NCBI RefSeq assembly: GCF_018476525.1
Contig: NZ_JAHCST010000034.1
Span: 29,202-93,201 of the forward strand
Direction of reading: 5' to 3'
Length of the DNA: 64,000 bases
Origin: Acrocarpospora catenulata
GTDB lineage: Bacteria > Actinomycetota > Actinomycetes > Streptosporangiales > Streptosporangiaceae
Shown: positions 25,660 to 37,425 of the stretch, piece after piece
Numbering within the stretch: position 1 is the first letter of the stretch
How the letters are laid out: every line of letters starts with the position of its first letter
Program-made: the position numbers and the translations under genes
Notes under the pieces: generated by a model
Database searches by the model: none
What the model saw: only the letters and a program-made list of their open reading frames with translations
What the model was told of the DNA's origin: nothing

Positions 25660-26801
25660 CCGGCCGATTCGCGCACGGTCTCGTCATCGGCAAGTTCTAT
25701 CCGCCGCACGCGGGCCACCACCACCTCATCGACACCGCCGCGGAGCACTGTGCGCTCGTCACGGTGGTCGTGGCGGCGTCGAGCGTGGAGAGCATCCCCG
25801 TGGCCTGTCGTGCGGCGTGGCTGCGGGAGGCGCATCCGCAGCCGAACGTGGTGGTGGCGCCGGTGATCGACGACATCGAGATCGACTACGACGACCCGGA
25901 GATCTGGGCCGCGCACGTCGAGGTGTTCCGGCACGCGCTGGTCCTGGCCCACGGCGCGCACGGCCCCGAGGTCGACGCCGTGTTCTCCGCCGAGCCGTAC
26001 GGCCCCGAGCTGGCCCGCAGGTTCGCGGCCGAGCACGTGGCAATCGACCCCGGGCGCGAACGCCACCCGGTGAGCGGGACCATGGTGCGGGAGAACCCCA
26101 TGGCCGCCTGGCCCTGGCTGACCCCGGCCGTGCGGGCGTATCTGGCCTGGCGCGTCGTGGTCGTGGGCGCCGAGTCGACCGGTACGACCACACTCGCCCG
26201 CGCACTGGCCGATCACTATGCGGGCCGGGGAGGCGTCTGGGCCGCCACCCGGTGGGTGCCCGAGTACGGCAGGACGTACTGCGAGGAGAAGCTCGCCCTG
26301 GCCTGCCGAGCCGCCAGGGCGGCGGGGGAACCCGAGCCGTGGCTGGACGACCTCCACTGGGAGCCGGAGGAGTTCACCCTGATCGCGGAGAGACAGCTCG
26401 CGTGGGAGGAGGCCGCCGCACGGGTCGGCTCGCCGCTGCTGTTCTGCGACACGGACGCACTCAGTACGGCCCTGTGGCACGAGCGCTACCTCGGTACGGT
26501 GAGCCAGGACGTCCTGCGCGTCCACGAGCGGGCCCGGCACGACCTGTGGATCCACACAAGCGTCGACGGCATGCCGTTCGAGCAGGACGGCTGGCGCGAC
26601 GGCGAGCACGTCCGCCACGAGATGGACCGGCGGTTCCGCGAGGAACTCGCCGATCGCGGGCTTCCGCACGTCGTCGTCACAGGGCCGCACAAAGCTCGCC
26701 TGGCCACCGCGATCCAGGCGGTGGACGCCCTGGTAGCCGCCGGCCGCCCCTTCGCGCCGCCGCTCCAGCCCCGCCTGAGAGCCCTTGGCCGCGAACCGTA
26801 G
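25656..26801 (+). CDS. nadR: NadR-like NMN adenylyltransferase / ribosylnicotinamide kinase
   Basis: A 381-residue two-domain enzyme. The N-terminal adenylyltransferase domain has GKFYPPHAGHHHLI and VSGTMVREN (joining NMN to AMP to give NAD). The C-terminal kinase domain has the P-loop-like GAESTGTTTLARAL and the FCDTDALSTALW segment (riboside to NMN). The N-terminal repressor helix-turn-helix of the E. coli protein is missing, so this is an enzyme only. The usual P-loop Lys is Thr here; I recall the same in other actinomycete homologues. It is coupled to pnuC through ATGA. Confidence 0.92.
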   Translation: MTGRFAHGLVIGKFYPPHAGHHHLIDTAAEHCALVTVVVAASSVESIPVACRAAWLREAHPQPNVVVAPVIDDIEIDYDDPEIWAAHVEVFRHALVLAHGAHGPEVDAVFSAEPYGPELARRFAAEHVAIDPGRERHPVSGTMVRENPMAAWPWLTPAVRAYLAWRVVVVGAESTGTTTLARALADHYAGRGGVWAATRWVPEYGRTYCEEKLALACRAARAAGEPEPWLDDLHWEPEEFTLIAERQLAWEEAAARVGSPLLFCDTDALSTALWHERYLGTVSQDVLRVHERARHDLWIHTSVDGMPFEQDGWRDGEHVRHEMDRRFREELADRGLPHVVVTGPHKARLATAIQAVDALVAAGRPFAPPLQPRLRALGREP

Positions 26802-26826
26802 CGACCGGGGAAGCGTCTCTTTAGGC

Positions 26827-27726
26827 ATGCGGATCTTTGTCATCGCGGGAGCCATGGCGATGCTGGCGGCCTGTGGGACTGTGCGGGGAACGGACACCGC
26901 GACTATGGGCGACTTCACCGCCCGGGCACAGGAGGTGGCCGAGCGTTGGGAGGGCTCGCCGGAGGAACGAGGATGGCGTGCGGGCTTCGTCCCGCTGGAG
27001 ACCCTGGCACTGGGAACGGACTGGCGGAAGGCGCCGAAGTGGGCGCCGGTCAGCGAGCTCAACAGCGTCTGGAAGCTGGAGATGGATCTCTCGGCGGCGC
27101 AACCCGCCCCGGCCGTCCTGAACTGGGAGGACGGGTCCACGCTGACCGTGCCGGTCGTCTCGGCCAGGGCCGCCTATGACCGGATGAGCAAGCCCAGGGC
27201 CTTCGTGGACGAAAAGTGCCCGGCCGCGGGGTGCCGACCGTTACGCGTGATCGGCGCCACGATGGGCGAGGCGACCGTGGCCAGCAGCCGGGGGCCGGTC
27301 CGGGTGCCCACGTGGGATTTCAGAGTGGAAGGCGTCCCAGGGCCGTTCCGGCGGGTCGCCGTGGACCCGTCCGCGATAAGCGCGCCACCGCAGTGGCGAA
27401 AGGGCGAGATGCAGGAGGCGTTCACCTACGAGACGGTCACGCCGGACGAACTGGAACTGCGCTACGGGCACGGCACATGCGACACGACGCACGGTGCGAG
27501 GGTGTATGAGACCTCGGGCGTGGTGGTCGTCGATGTGGATGTACGGCCCGAGGACGTCACGGTCTGCAACGCGATGATGCGCATCGACCAGATCAAGGTG
27601 AAGCTCGGCGGCGCTCTCGGTGACCGGGTGGTGCTGGATTCCAGTAGTGGCCTGCCCCTGTTGCGGGGAGAGGTGGGCATCCATCTGGCTCAGGGTTTCC
27701 CGCACTTCGATCCACGCCAGACCTGA
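26827..27726 (+). CDS. Predicted lipoprotein of unknown function
   Basis: A 299-residue protein with a lipoprotein signal: a short hydrophobic stretch and the lipobox LAAC at about residues 14-17, so it should be anchored outside the membrane by its Cys. The rest is mixed and soluble, with four further Cys, including KCPAAGCRPL, and a segment GHGTCDTTHGARVYETSGVV. I do not recognise a domain. It follows nadR by 25 bases on the same strand but probably has its own role. It ends six bases before the convergent AraC gene. Confidence 0.75.
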   Translation: MRIFVIAGAMAMLAACGTVRGTDTATMGDFTARAQEVAERWEGSPEERGWRAGFVPLETLALGTDWRKAPKWAPVSELNSVWKLEMDLSAAQPAPAVLNWEDGSTLTVPVVSARAAYDRMSKPRAFVDEKCPAAGCRPLRVIGATMGEATVASSRGPVRVPTWDFRVEGVPGPFRRVAVDPSAISAPPQWRKGEMQEAFTYETVTPDELELRYGHGTCDTTHGARVYETSGVVVVDVDVRPEDVTVCNAMMRIDQIKVKLGGALGDRVVLDSSSGLPLLRGEVGIHLAQGFPHFDPRQT

Positions 27727-27731
27727 CCGGG

Positions 27732-28595
27732 TCACACGCGGAGGCGGACGGCGTCCTGGCTGGGCGGGGTGCCGAACTGGCGGCGGTATTCGCGGCTGAA
27801 CTGGGAAGGGCTGTCGTAGCCGACGCGGTGGCTGATGCCGGCGATGTCGTTGGGGTTGGTGGCGAGCAGGAGCCGGGCCTGCTGGAGCCGGATCTGTTTC
27901 TGGAACTGGATGGGGCTCATCGCGGTGACGGTCTGGAAGTTGCGGTAGAAGGCGGAGACGCTCATGCCCACCAGTTGTGCCACGTCCTCGACGCGGAAGG
28001 GCTGGGTGTAGTGGTCGCGGATCCACTGCACCGCGCGGCCGATGTGGATGACGCCGCTGTTGGCGAGGCCGAGCTGGCGCACGATGGCGCCCTGGTCGCT
28101 GGTGATGAGCCGCCAGAGGATCTCGCGTTTGATGATCGGCGCGAGCACGGTGATGTCGCGGGGCTGGTCGAGCAGGCGCAGGAGCCGGATCGCCGCGTCG
28201 ATCATTTCGTCCGGCGCGTCGCTGACCGCGATGGCCGAGTGGGCGCCGTTGCCGATGTGCGGGAGGTCGCCGGGGGCCGCCTGGAGCAGCAGCTCGGCGA
28301 TCATGGGCGGGTGCAGGGTCAGGCCGATGCCGAGTGCCGGGGTCTCCGTGAAATGGCCGTTGACCGGCAGGTCGACCGAGGTGACGAGAAACTGCCCGGC
28401 GTGGTACTCATACACCCGATCGCCCAGCGCCAGCCGTTTCGTGCCCTGCGCGATGAGCGCCAGCACCGTGCCGGACATCGACGGCGACGGCGGATACGGC
28501 CGATCGGCCTTGGAGATGAGCACGCCGTCGATGGCGGTGCTCTGATCGGGCCGGGCGTGGCGACTGATCAGGGAGCGCAACTCGTCGAGGGCCAT
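27732..28595 (-). CDS. AraC family regulator with AraC_N domain
   Basis: A 287-residue regulator. Residues 1-170 match the AraC_N type of ligand domain, with DGVLISKADRPYPPSPSMSG and VYEYHAGQFLVTSVDLPVNG. The C-terminal helix-turn-helix pair has FRVEDVAQLVGMSVSAFYRN and DIAGISHRVGYDSPSQFSRE. Family members usually control a neighbouring oxidoreductase or efflux gene; here none is directly divergent, since the next gene is a secreted inhibitor. The ATG at 28595 gives MALDELRSL; the frame is open further upstream without family sequence. Confidence 0.9.
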   Translation of the reverse strand: MALDELRSLISRHARPDQSTAIDGVLISKADRPYPPSPSMSGTVLALIAQGTKRLALGDRVYEYHAGQFLVTSVDLPVNGHFTETPALGIGLTLHPPMIAELLLQAAPGDLPHIGNGAHSAIAVSDAPDEMIDAAIRLLRLLDQPRDITVLAPIIKREILWRLITSDQGAIVRQLGLANSGVIHIGRAVQWIRDHYTQPFRVEDVAQLVGMSVSAFYRNFQTVTAMSPIQFQKQIRLQQARLLLATNPNDIAGISHRVGYDSPSQFSREYRRQFGTPPSQDAVRLRV

Positions 28596-28777
28596 GGCCC
28601 CTGATTGAAGCACCCGGCCACGGTTCCTGGCAAAGAGAGGATTGTGCAAGGATGCACGATCCTTCTCACTTCGGACGAAGGCTAACCAAGTGGACGCCAA
28701 GTTGAGCGATGGGTGGGGTCCAAGTGGTGTTTGTCAGGCTTCTCGCGACATCAAGCAACAATCCTCATGGGGGAGAA

Positions 28778-29170
28778 GTGCCGAGAAGCATTCGTGCCCT
28801 GGCGTCCATCGCCACGGCCGCCGCCGTTTTCGCCAGCGTGGTGGCGACATCCCAGCCGGCCCAGGCCAGCTTCCACGGACTGTGGAACGCCGACAACTCC
28901 TGGTACCAGGGCGACAGCAGGATTTTCACGACCAGCAAGGACGCGCTGCCGTCGTACTACTCCGACAAGATCAGCTCGATCCGGAACCTCGACTCCGTCG
29001 CCTGGGTCCTGTTCGACGACAAGTACTACCAGGACCGCCGCTTCTGCATCCGGCCCGGAGAGTCCGTCCCGGACCTCGGCGCGCCGATGTGGAAGTTCAA
29101 CGACAAGACCTCGTCCGTAATGCGACTGAACACCGCCAGCTGCTCGGGGTACGTGCCCTTCTACTACTGA
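28778..29170 (+). CDS. Secreted peptidase inhibitor, family I36-like
   Basis: A 130-residue exported protein. The signal peptide (VPRSIRALASIATAA and on) ends at SQPAQA, leaving about 100 residues. The mature part, with SSIRNLDSVAWVLFDDKYYQ, RRFCIRPGESVPDLG and DKTSSVMRLN, fits the beta/gamma-crystallin-like fold of family I36 metalloprotease inhibitors from Streptomyces. The two Cys may form a disulfide. The GTG at 28778 follows GGGGGAG closely; an in-frame ATG at 28709 would add 23 residues before the signal. A terminator hairpin follows. Confidence 0.8.
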   Translation: MPRSIRALASIATAAAVFASVVATSQPAQASFHGLWNADNSWYQGDSRIFTTSKDALPSYYSDKISSIRNLDSVAWVLFDDKYYQDRRFCIRPGESVPDLGAPMWKFNDKTSSVMRLNTASCSGYVPFYY

Positions 29171-29178
29171 TGTACCAG

Positions 29179-29208
29179 GGGTGCCGCCCGGCGCGCTGGG
29201 TGGCACCC
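29179..29208. terminator. Bidirectional terminator hairpin
   Basis: GGGTGCC (29179-29185) and GGCACCC (29202-29208) pair, and CCC/GGG inside continue the stem across one G-U pair. It lies in the 50-base gap between the convergent inhibitor and ABC-F genes and can serve both. Confidence 0.65.
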
Positions 29209-29220
29209 GTCAGGCAGGAA

Positions 29221-31014
<1,794 letters not shown>

Positions 31015-31030
31015 CGCCTGGTAAGCCTAT

Positions 31031-31936
31031 CTAGACCAGGACGGCTCCGGGCACGGGTCCGTACGCGCCGACCACGGTGCGGCAGACGCCCGCCCCGGCC
31101 AGCGAGATCGCCAGTTCCCGCGCGTGGACCTCGGATTCGGCGAGGAAGGCACAGGTCGGCCCGGAGCCGGAGACCAGCGCGCCGAGGGCGCCGTGCTCCC
31201 GCCCGACCTCCAGGGTGCGGGCCAGACTGCGGCGGAGCATGATCGCGGCCGGTTGCAGGTCGTTGACCAGGGCACCGCCCAGCGCCTTGGCGTCGCCGTC
31301 GCGGAGCGCTTGGGCCAGCGCGGGGCTGAGCGCGGGCCAGCCGGGCCGCTGTCCGGCGGCCTCCCGCAGGCGGTCGCACTCGCCGTACACCTGGGGGGTG
31401 GACAGGCCGCCGTCGGCCAGCGCGAACACCCAGTGGAAGCGCCCGGAGACCGGAAGCGGGCTGAGCGTCTCACCCCGGCCGGTGCCCACGGCGGTGCCGC
31501 CGAGCAGCGCGAACGGCACGTCGCTGCCGAGGTCGGCGGCGATCTCCCGCAGGTCGTCCCTGGACAGCCCGAGCCCCCAGAGCCGGTCGCAGGCGACCAG
31601 CGCGGCGGCGGCGTCGGCGCTGCCCCCGGCCATGCCGCCCGCCACCGGGATGTGCTTGCGGATGACCAGGTTCGCCCCGTACGGCCGGCCGGCCCGGGCG
31701 GCGAGTGCGCGGGCGGCCCTGATGGCCAGGTTGTCGCCGTCCACCGGCACCTGCGCGGCCGAGTCGCCGACCACCCGCACGGTGAGGGTGTCCGCCTCGG
31801 ACGCCGTGACCTCGTCGAAGAGCGACACGGCGTGGAAGACGTTCACCAGGTCGTGGAAGCCGTCGTCGCGGAGTGGCCCCACCGAGAGTTGCAGATTGAC
31901 CTTGGCGGGGACGCGAACGGTCACAGATGACGTCAC
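31031..31936 (-). CDS. ispE: 4-Diphosphocytidyl-2-C-methyl-D-erythritol kinase
   Basis: A 301-residue GHMP kinase that phosphorylates CDP-methylerythritol in the non-mevalonate route to isoprenoids. The ATP loop is IPVAGGMAGGSADAAAAL and the N-terminus VRVPAKVNLQL carries the family Lys/Asn. The C-terminal SGSGPTCAFLAE is the third GHMP motif. The GTG at 31936 gives the normal length; an upstream extension is rejected. In related genomes it directly follows ksgA; here a kinase-propeller cassette stands between. Because the cell makes isoprenoids this way, the HMG-CoA reductase elsewhere in the window is more likely catabolic. Confidence 0.95.
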   Translation of the reverse strand: MTSSVTVRVPAKVNLQLSVGPLRDDGFHDLVNVFHAVSLFDEVTASEADTLTVRVVGDSAAQVPVDGDNLAIRAARALAARAGRPYGANLVIRKHIPVAGGMAGGSADAAAALVACDRLWGLGLSRDDLREIAADLGSDVPFALLGGTAVGTGRGETLSPLPVSGRFHWVFALADGGLSTPQVYGECDRLREAAGQRPGWPALSPALAQALRDGDAKALGGALVNDLQPAAIMLRRSLARTLEVGREHGALGALVSGSGPTCAFLAESEVHARELAISLAGAGVCRTVVGAYGPVPGAVLV

Positions 31937-31998
31937 GGCATCCGAGCCTAACGTGACCTGGCACGCAACAGAGAAATGATCTCCACAAATAGGGGCGA

Positions 31999-32022
31999 AA
32001 CCGTACACAGACCGGTACGGTT
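31999..32022. promoter_or_regulatory. Inverted repeat in the ispE / kinase divergent promoter
   Basis: AACCGTAC (31999-32006) and GTACGGTT (32015-32022) form a perfect 8-bp inverted repeat with an eight-base gap. TACGGT at 32016-32021 inside the right arm also fits a -10 element reading toward the kinase gene. A bound regulator could therefore control the first kinase cassette. Confidence 0.45.
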
Positions 32023-32046
32023 GCCGCAACGCGCGGTTCACGGGGA

Positions 32047-33402
32047 GTGCATATCGACGTCAATGCCGCCATCAGCGCGCCGCTGTCCGCGGGGGACCCA
32101 GCGCGCATCGGGCCGTACCGGCTGCTCGGCCGGCTCGGCAGTGGCGGTATGGGCACGGTCTACCTGGGTGAGGACGACGGCCGCCAGGTCGCGGTGAAGG
32201 TCGTGAAGCGGCAGTACGCGGTGGACGAGGAGTTCGCCGCTCGCTTCCTGGCCGAGGTCGCGCACGCCCAGCGGGTCGCCTCCTTCTGCACGGCGCTGGT
32301 GCTCGACCAGGGGGTGCACGACGGGCGGCCGTACATGGTCACCGAGTACATCGCGGGCACCCCGCTGGACCGTCAGATCGCCGCCTCCGGGCCGCTGGAT
32401 GCGGGCACCCTGCACGGGGTGGCCTTCGGGGTGGCGGCGGCGCTGACGGCCATCCATGCGGCGGGGCTGGTGCACCGGGACCTCAAACCGGCCAACGTCA
32501 TCCTGTCCATGTCCGGGCCCCGGGTGATCGACTTCGGGATCGCCCGAGCGGTGGACGCCACCCACGGCCACACCGAGACGGGCGAGGTGGTCGGCTCGCC
32601 CGGCTGGTGGGCGCCCGAGCAGTTGCAGGGCCGGGTGGTCACCCCCGCCGTGGACGTGTTCACCTGGGGCTGCCTGGTCGCCTACGCGGGCAGCGGACGC
32701 CACCCGTTCGGCGAGGGCGACCCGATGGTGCTGGCGCACCGCGTGCTGGAGGCGGAACCGGACCTGGACGGCCTGCCCGCGCCGCTGGACCACCAGGTCC
32801 GCCGCGCCCTGCACAAGGAGCCGCGCCACCGGCCGACCGCGCAGGAGTTGCTGCTGGCCCTGGTGGGCGGCCGGGAGGATCCGAGCACGGCTGTGCTGCC
32901 CTGGGAGCCGCCGCCGCTGGAGGAGGTGGCCACCGCCGTGCCGCCGCCCCGCCGCCGGCGGTGGTGGCCGCTCGCCGCGCTGGCCGGGCTGCTGGTCCTG
33001 GGCGCGGGCCTCTACCTGGGCCTGCGAGCCGCTACGCCGTCCGGAGGCCAGGGCGGGTACGGACGCCTGGACGACATCGGCCGCCGGATCAGCGTCAGCG
33101 ACGTGCACGTGATCGTCCGCGAGCCCTCCTGCCGCCCGGCCAAGGCCGGTGGCACCATCTGCGTGATCTCCTGGCTGCTGCTGAACATGAGCGGCAGCCC
33201 GGCGTCGCTGCCCGCCTTTCCGGCTCTGGTGGACGACGAGGGGACCGCGCACCGGCCCACCACCCGCCCTGAGCCGGACCTCATCCAGCCCGGCGAACGG
33301 GTGGAGCTCACCGCCGAGTACACCCTCCCCGAAGGGCGCGAGCCCGCGCGGCTCAACGGCGCCCCGGTGGGCGGCGGTGACGACGTGGAGGTGCGGTTGT
33401 GA
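32047..33402 (+). CDS. Transmembrane Ser/Thr protein kinase, cassette 1
   Basis: A 451-residue receptor-like kinase. The kinase domain (about 19-275) is complete: [14 protein letters not shown] loop, Lys in VAVKVV (K51), HRDLKPANV with catalytic Asp 145, DFGIAR and WAPEQ. A short Pro-rich linker leads to one membrane helix (about 303-325, after RRRRWW) and an extracellular domain of some 120 residues with two Cys (PSC and TIC). This outer part is a compact beta domain, not PASTA. The GTG start at 32047 touches GGGGA, so initiation may be unusual. It overlaps the propeller gene by GTGA. The second cassette at 35692 is a clear paralogue. Confidence 0.92.
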   Translation: MHIDVNAAISAPLSAGDPARIGPYRLLGRLGSGGMGTVYLGEDDGRQVAVKVVKRQYAVDEEFAARFLAEVAHAQRVASFCTALVLDQGVHDGRPYMVTEYIAGTPLDRQIAASGPLDAGTLHGVAFGVAAALTAIHAAGLVHRDLKPANVILSMSGPRVIDFGIARAVDATHGHTETGEVVGSPGWWAPEQLQGRVVTPAVDVFTWGCLVAYAGSGRHPFGEGDPMVLAHRVLEAEPDLDGLPAPLDHQVRRALHKEPRHRPTAQELLLALVGGREDPSTAVLPWEPPPLEEVATAVPPPRRRRWWPLAALAGLLVLGAGLYLGLRAATPSGGQGGYGRLDDIGRRISVSDVHVIVREPSCRPAKAGGTICVISWLLLNMSGSPASLPAFPALVDDEGTAHRPTTRPEPDLIQPGERVELTAEYTLPEGREPARLNGAPVGGGDDVEVRL

Positions 33403-34754
33403 TCCGGCGCCTGATCGGGGTGGCGCTGCTGGTGCTGGCCTGCCTCGGGGCCGGGTCGCCACGCGCCGCGGTGTGCGCAGGAAGCGCCGACTTCGACGGC
33501 GACGGCCTCGACGACGCCGTGGTCACCGACCCCGCCCCGGCGGCCGGCGACCCGGACGGGTGGGGCCACAGCTACGTGCTCTCCGGACCGATGCGCAATC
33601 CCCGGATCATCCCCTTCGCCCAGCCCGGCAGGCAGCCGGGCTGGACTGTCAAGGCCGGGCACCTGGACGACGACGGCTGCCTGGACGTGGTGATCTCCAA
33701 CCCGTACGCCCCGGCCGAGGTCGGCGGCACCATCGTCCCCGGCGCGGGTGCCGTCTACGTCTACTGGGGCGGCCCCGGCGCCGGGCGTGCCGGGCAGGAA
33801 CTCCGCGCCCCCACCCCGCGCGCCAACGCCCACTTCGGCTGGTCGCTGGCGATCGGCTCGGGCCTGGTCGGGGTCGGCGCCCCGCACGAGGACGCGGACG
33901 AGATCACCGACTCCGGCGCCGCGTACGTGTTCCGCTTCGACGGGCGGCGCCCGTCCGAAGCCATCCGGATCACCCAGGAATCCCCAGGAGTGCCGGGGAA
34001 GGCCCAGGTCGGCGACATGTTCGGCTGGTCGATGGCGTTCGCCCGGATGGGCGGCATCGCGGCGGAGGTGGATCTGGCCGTCGGCGCGCCCTTCGAGGAC
34101 CGCGAGGAGGACGGCCAGGTGGACTCCGGCTCCGTCACCCTGGTCTACGACGTGGCCACCCGGCCCTGGACCTACCGGGGCGTGCGCTGGGACCTGACCC
34201 TCTCCCCGCAGCTCTCCCACACCGGCGACCGGTTCGGTTACGCCGTGGCCTTCGGCACGTACCAGGGGAAGGGCTACCTCGCGGCGGGAGCCCCGGGCGC
34301 CGACATCGACGGCAGGCGGGACGCCGGTCTGGTGCTGCTCTTCGAGTCCTCCCCGAGCGGACCCCGCCTGGCGCGGACCCTGTACGAGGGCGCGATGCGG
34401 GTGGCGGACCGGCCGGAAGCGGGGGACAGGTTCGGCCACGCGCTCGCCTTCCTCGGCACGGACCTGCTGATCGGGGTGCCAGGCCAGAGCGAGCTGCGCC
34501 GGACCGAGAGCGGAGTCGTGCAGGCGGTTCCGCTGGACGCGAGCGTGGGCAGCCGGATTCTCCGCCTGCCGGACGGGCAGCCCTACGACCATTTCGGCTG
34601 GAGCGTCAGCAAGACGGCGGACGGGCGCGTCCTGGTCGGGGTGCCGGATCGGGGCCGGACCGGCGCGGTCGCCACCGTGCTGCCCCGCGACGGCATCCCC
34701 CGCCTGTTCACGCCGGTCAGCGGGCTGGAGTTCGGGGCGGCTGTCAGCGGCTAG
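33399..34754 (+). CDS. Secreted FG-GAP beta-propeller protein, cassette 1
   Basis: A 451-residue exported protein. The signal peptide ([19 protein letters not shown]) is followed by FG-GAP/integrin-alpha-like repeats, with the Ca-binding type loop [11 protein letters not shown] first and blades marked by [36 protein letters not shown] and HFGWSVSKT. About seven blades would close one propeller. There is no membrane anchor or sortase signal. The GTG start overlaps the kinase stop (GTGA), so kinase and propeller are made in a fixed ratio. It may bind the outer domain of the kinase or present a ligand; this is inference. Its 3' end overlaps ksgA by 11 bases. Confidence 0.9.
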   Translation: MIRRLIGVALLVLACLGAGSPRAAVCAGSADFDGDGLDDAVVTDPAPAAGDPDGWGHSYVLSGPMRNPRIIPFAQPGRQPGWTVKAGHLDDDGCLDVVISNPYAPAEVGGTIVPGAGAVYVYWGGPGAGRAGQELRAPTPRANAHFGWSLAIGSGLVGVGAPHEDADEITDSGAAYVFRFDGRRPSEAIRITQESPGVPGKAQVGDMFGWSMAFARMGGIAAEVDLAVGAPFEDREEDGQVDSGSVTLVYDVATRPWTYRGVRWDLTLSPQLSHTGDRFGYAVAFGTYQGKGYLAAGAPGADIDGRRDAGLVLLFESSPSGPRLARTLYEGAMRVADRPEAGDRFGHALAFLGTDLLIGVPGQSELRRTESGVVQAVPLDASVGSRILRLPDGQPYDHFGWSVSKTADGRVLVGVPDRGRTGAVATVLPRDGIPRLFTPVSGLEFGAAVSG

Positions 34755-35583
34755 CGGCGATCCTGGCGAAATCGTGCACGTTGAGCTGCTCGCCGCGTTC
34801 GGTGGGGTTGATGCCCGCCGCCTTGAGGGTGGCTTCGGCGGCGGCGGCCGTACCCGCCCAGGAGGCCAGGGCGGCGCGGAGGGTCTTGCGGCGCTGGGCG
34901 AAGGCGGCGTCGATGACCGCGAAGACCTCCTCGCGGGAGACGGAGGTCTCCGGGGGGTCGCGGCGGATCAGGGAGACCAGGCCCGAGTCCACGTTGGGCG
35001 CGGGCCAGAAGACGTTCCGGCCGACCGGGCCGGCCCGGCGCACGTCCGCGTACCAGGCGGCCTTCACCGAGGGCACCCCGTAGGTCCGGGAGCCCGGCGG
35101 GGCGGCCAGCCGGTCGGCCACCTCGGACTGCACCATGACCAGGCCCCGCCGCAGCGACGGCAGCACCTCGAGCAGGTGGAGCAGGACCGGCACGGAGACG
35201 TTGTACGGCAGGTTGGCCACCAGCGCGGTCGGCGTGGCAGGCAGATCCTCGGGGCCGATCTTCAGCGCGTCGGCGCCCACCACCGACAGCCGGTCGGCGT
35301 GCTCGGGCGCCATCTCGGCCACAGTCAGCGGCAGCTGCCCGGCCAGCACCGGATCGATCTCCACGGCCACCACCCGCGCCACCTCGCCGAGCAGGGCCAG
35401 GGTGAGCGAGCCGAGACCGGGCCCGATCTCCAGCACCACGTCCTGCGGACCCACCCCGGCCACCCGGACGATCTTGCGGACCGTGCCGCCGTCGATGACG
35501 AAGTTCTGCCCGAGCTTCTTCGTCGGGCGGATGTTCAGTTTCTCCGCCAGCGTGCGCACCTCGACCGGCCCGAGCAGACTCAT
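34744..35583 (-). CDS. ksgA: 16S rRNA dimethyladenosine transferase
   Basis: A 279-residue SAM enzyme that dimethylates two adjacent adenosines near the 3' end of 16S rRNA during small-subunit maturation. Motifs: [26 protein letters not shown] for [20 protein letters not shown] (NLPY catalytic motif) and [15 protein letters not shown]. The ATG at 35583 follows GGAG closely; ATG 35601 is an alternative that would add six residues. It is normally flanked by rpfB and ispE. Here it is alone on the minus strand between two plus-strand cassettes, and its end overlaps the propeller gene of cassette 1. Confidence 0.95.
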   Translation of the reverse strand: MSLLGPVEVRTLAEKLNIRPTKKLGQNFVIDGGTVRKIVRVAGVGPQDVVLEIGPGLGSLTLALLGEVARVVAVEIDPVLAGQLPLTVAEMAPEHADRLSVVGADALKIGPEDLPATPTALVANLPYNVSVPVLLHLLEVLPSLRRGLVMVQSEVADRLAAPPGSRTYGVPSVKAAWYADVRRAGPVGRNVFWPAPNVDSGLVSLIRRDPPETSVSREEVFAVIDAAFAQRRKTLRAALASWAGTAAAAEATLKAAGINPTERGEQLNVHDFARIAASR

Positions 35584-35691
35584 GTCTCCAGTGTCGGGCA
35601 TGCGAGCGTGCCGAATTACCTGTTGCCCCCGTCCCCGGGACATCCATGCTGACTTCTGCGCCGAACACCTTATGTACGAAAGGAGTGAACG

Positions 35692-37425
35692 GTGGATAAC
35701 GTGGGCGCGCCCTCTGAGGTCGTCCTAGGAGACCAGAAAATGGAACCGACCGGCGCCGAGCCACTCACCCCCCAGGATCCGGCCGCCATCGGGCCCTACC
35801 GGCTGCTCGGCAGGCTCGGCGAGGGCGGCATGGGAACGGTCTACCTGGCGGTCGCCCCCACCGGACGCCTGGTCGCGGTGAAGGTCGTTAAAGCGCAGTT
35901 CACCATGGACGACGACTTCGCCGGCCGGTTCCACGGCGAGGTGGAGAACGCCCGCAAGGTGGCCTCCTTCTGCACGGCGCAGGTGCTCGACAACGGGAAC
36001 ACCGAGCGCGGTCAGCCGTACATGGTGACCGAGTACATCGCCGGGATCCCGCTCTCCCGGCAGATCGCCCAGTTCGGCCCGCTGGACCCGGGCCCGCTGC
36101 ACGGCGTGGCCCTCGGCGTGGCCGCCGCGCTGGCCGCCATCCACGTGGCCGGGCTGGTGCACCGGGACCTCAAACCCGCCAACGTGATCCTGTCCATGTC
36201 CGGGCCGCGCGTGATCGACTTCGGCATCGCCCGGGCGCTGGACGCCACCCATGGTTTCACCCAGTCCGGCGAACTGCTCGGCAGCCCCGGATGGTGGGCG
36301 CCGGAGCAGGTCAGGGGTGAGGACATCAGCCCGTGGACCGACATCTTCGCCTGGGGCTGCCTGGTCGCGTACGCCGGGAGCGGCCGGCACCCGTACGGAC
36401 GCGGCGACGCGGTCACCCTGGCGGCCAGGGTGATCCAGGGACGGCCCGACCTCGGCACCCTCCCGCCCCCGCTGGACGAGCTGGCGCGGCGGGCCACCCA
36501 CCCGGACCCGTTCCAGCGGCCGACCGCCCAGGACCTGCTGATCGCGCTGGTCGGCGGGTCGATCGCGGCCCCGGCGACGCCGCAGAACACCGCGCAGAGC
36601 ACGCTGGTGGCGACCAACCTGCTCACCGAGTCCTGGCAGGCGCCGCCCAACGTCGCCGAGCAACCGGACGCCACCCAGATCCTCGCCCGCGCTGCTCAAC
36701 CCACGGCCGTTCAAACCCCCAGCCCGGCACCCCCGGTTCCTCCCGCCCCGCTGCCGGAGCCTGATCAGATCCGGATCGGCGCCCCGCCGACCGGCTCCGA
36801 TCCCGGCGCGCTGACCGCGATGGAGCAGGCGTGGCGGTCGGTGGGGACCGATCCGCGCGGTGCCCTGCCCTACTCGGAGGACACGCCCACGGAGGGCGGC
36901 AGGCCGCCGCGCAGCTCGCGGATGCGCTGGTTACTCGCCGCCGGGGTCGTGGTCCTGGCGTTATCCGTGAGCGTCGTGGTGCTGCTCACCAACAGAGCCG
37001 GCGACACCACCGCGGGCGGACCCGCCAGGACCCCGCCCTCCCCGGTCGCCTCCGCCCCGCCCAGGGTCGGCGAGGACGTGGGACGCCAGATCGCCCTGGG
37101 CGACGGCTACGACCTCCACCTGGTCATCCCGCAGCAGCCCCGCTGCGACCTGAAGACCTACGAGGGCGCGACGGCCGAGGGCACGTTCTGCGTGGTCCGC
37201 TGGACGATGCTCAACACCGGCGGCGAGCTGAAGGGCCTCAACGGCGCGGCCCCGGTCCTGGTCGACGACACCGGCGCCGAGCACCCGGCCCTGGAATCCT
37301 CGACCACGCTGCCCACGGCCCTGAAGCCCGGTGGCAAGACCACCGGGGTGCTCGTCTTCGACCTGCCCACCGGCCGCACCCCTGCTCGGCTGGCCATCGC
37401 CGAGAACGTGGAGGTCCAGCTGTGA
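35692..37425 (+). CDS. Transmembrane Ser/Thr protein kinase, cassette 2
   Basis: A 577-residue paralogue of the kinase at 32047. The kinase domain (about 30-290) has [15 protein letters not shown]64 in [16 protein letters not shown] with Asp 159, DFGIAR and WAPEQ, and is almost identical to cassette 1 in these regions. A long Pro/Ala/Thr-rich linker (about 290-405) separates it from one membrane helix near 407-428. The extracellular domain again has two Cys (PRC and TFC) and ends in ENVEVQL. The GTG start is supported by AAAGGAG six bases upstream. It overlaps its own propeller gene by GTGA. Confidence 0.94.
   Translation: MDNVGAPSEVVLGDQKMEPTGAEPLTPQDPAAIGPYRLLGRLGEGGMGTVYLAVAPTGRLVAVKVVKAQFTMDDDFAGRFHGEVENARKVASFCTAQVLDNGNTERGQPYMVTEYIAGIPLSRQIAQFGPLDPGPLHGVALGVAAALAAIHVAGLVHRDLKPANVILSMSGPRVIDFGIARALDATHGFTQSGELLGSPGWWAPEQVRGEDISPWTDIFAWGCLVAYAGSGRHPYGRGDAVTLAARVIQGRPDLGTLPPPLDELARRATHPDPFQRPTAQDLLIALVGGSIAAPATPQNTAQSTLVATNLLTESWQAPPNVAEQPDATQILARAAQPTAVQTPSPAPPVPPAPLPEPDQIRIGAPPTGSDPGALTAMEQAWRSVGTDPRGALPYSEDTPTEGGRPPRSSRMRWLLAAGVVVLALSVSVVVLLTNRAGDTTAGGPARTPPSPVASAPPRVGEDVGRQIALGDGYDLHLVIPQQPRCDLKTYEGATAEGTFCVVRWTMLNTGGELKGLNGAAPVLVDDTGAEHPALESSTTLPTALKPGGKTTGVLVFDLPTGRTPARLAIAENVEVQL

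Noticed and set aside
36831..37421. Upstream extension of the second propeller gene
   Set aside because: It overlaps the kinase gene in another frame. The GTG at 37422 starts a proper signal peptide and gives the same GTGA overlap as cassette 1.
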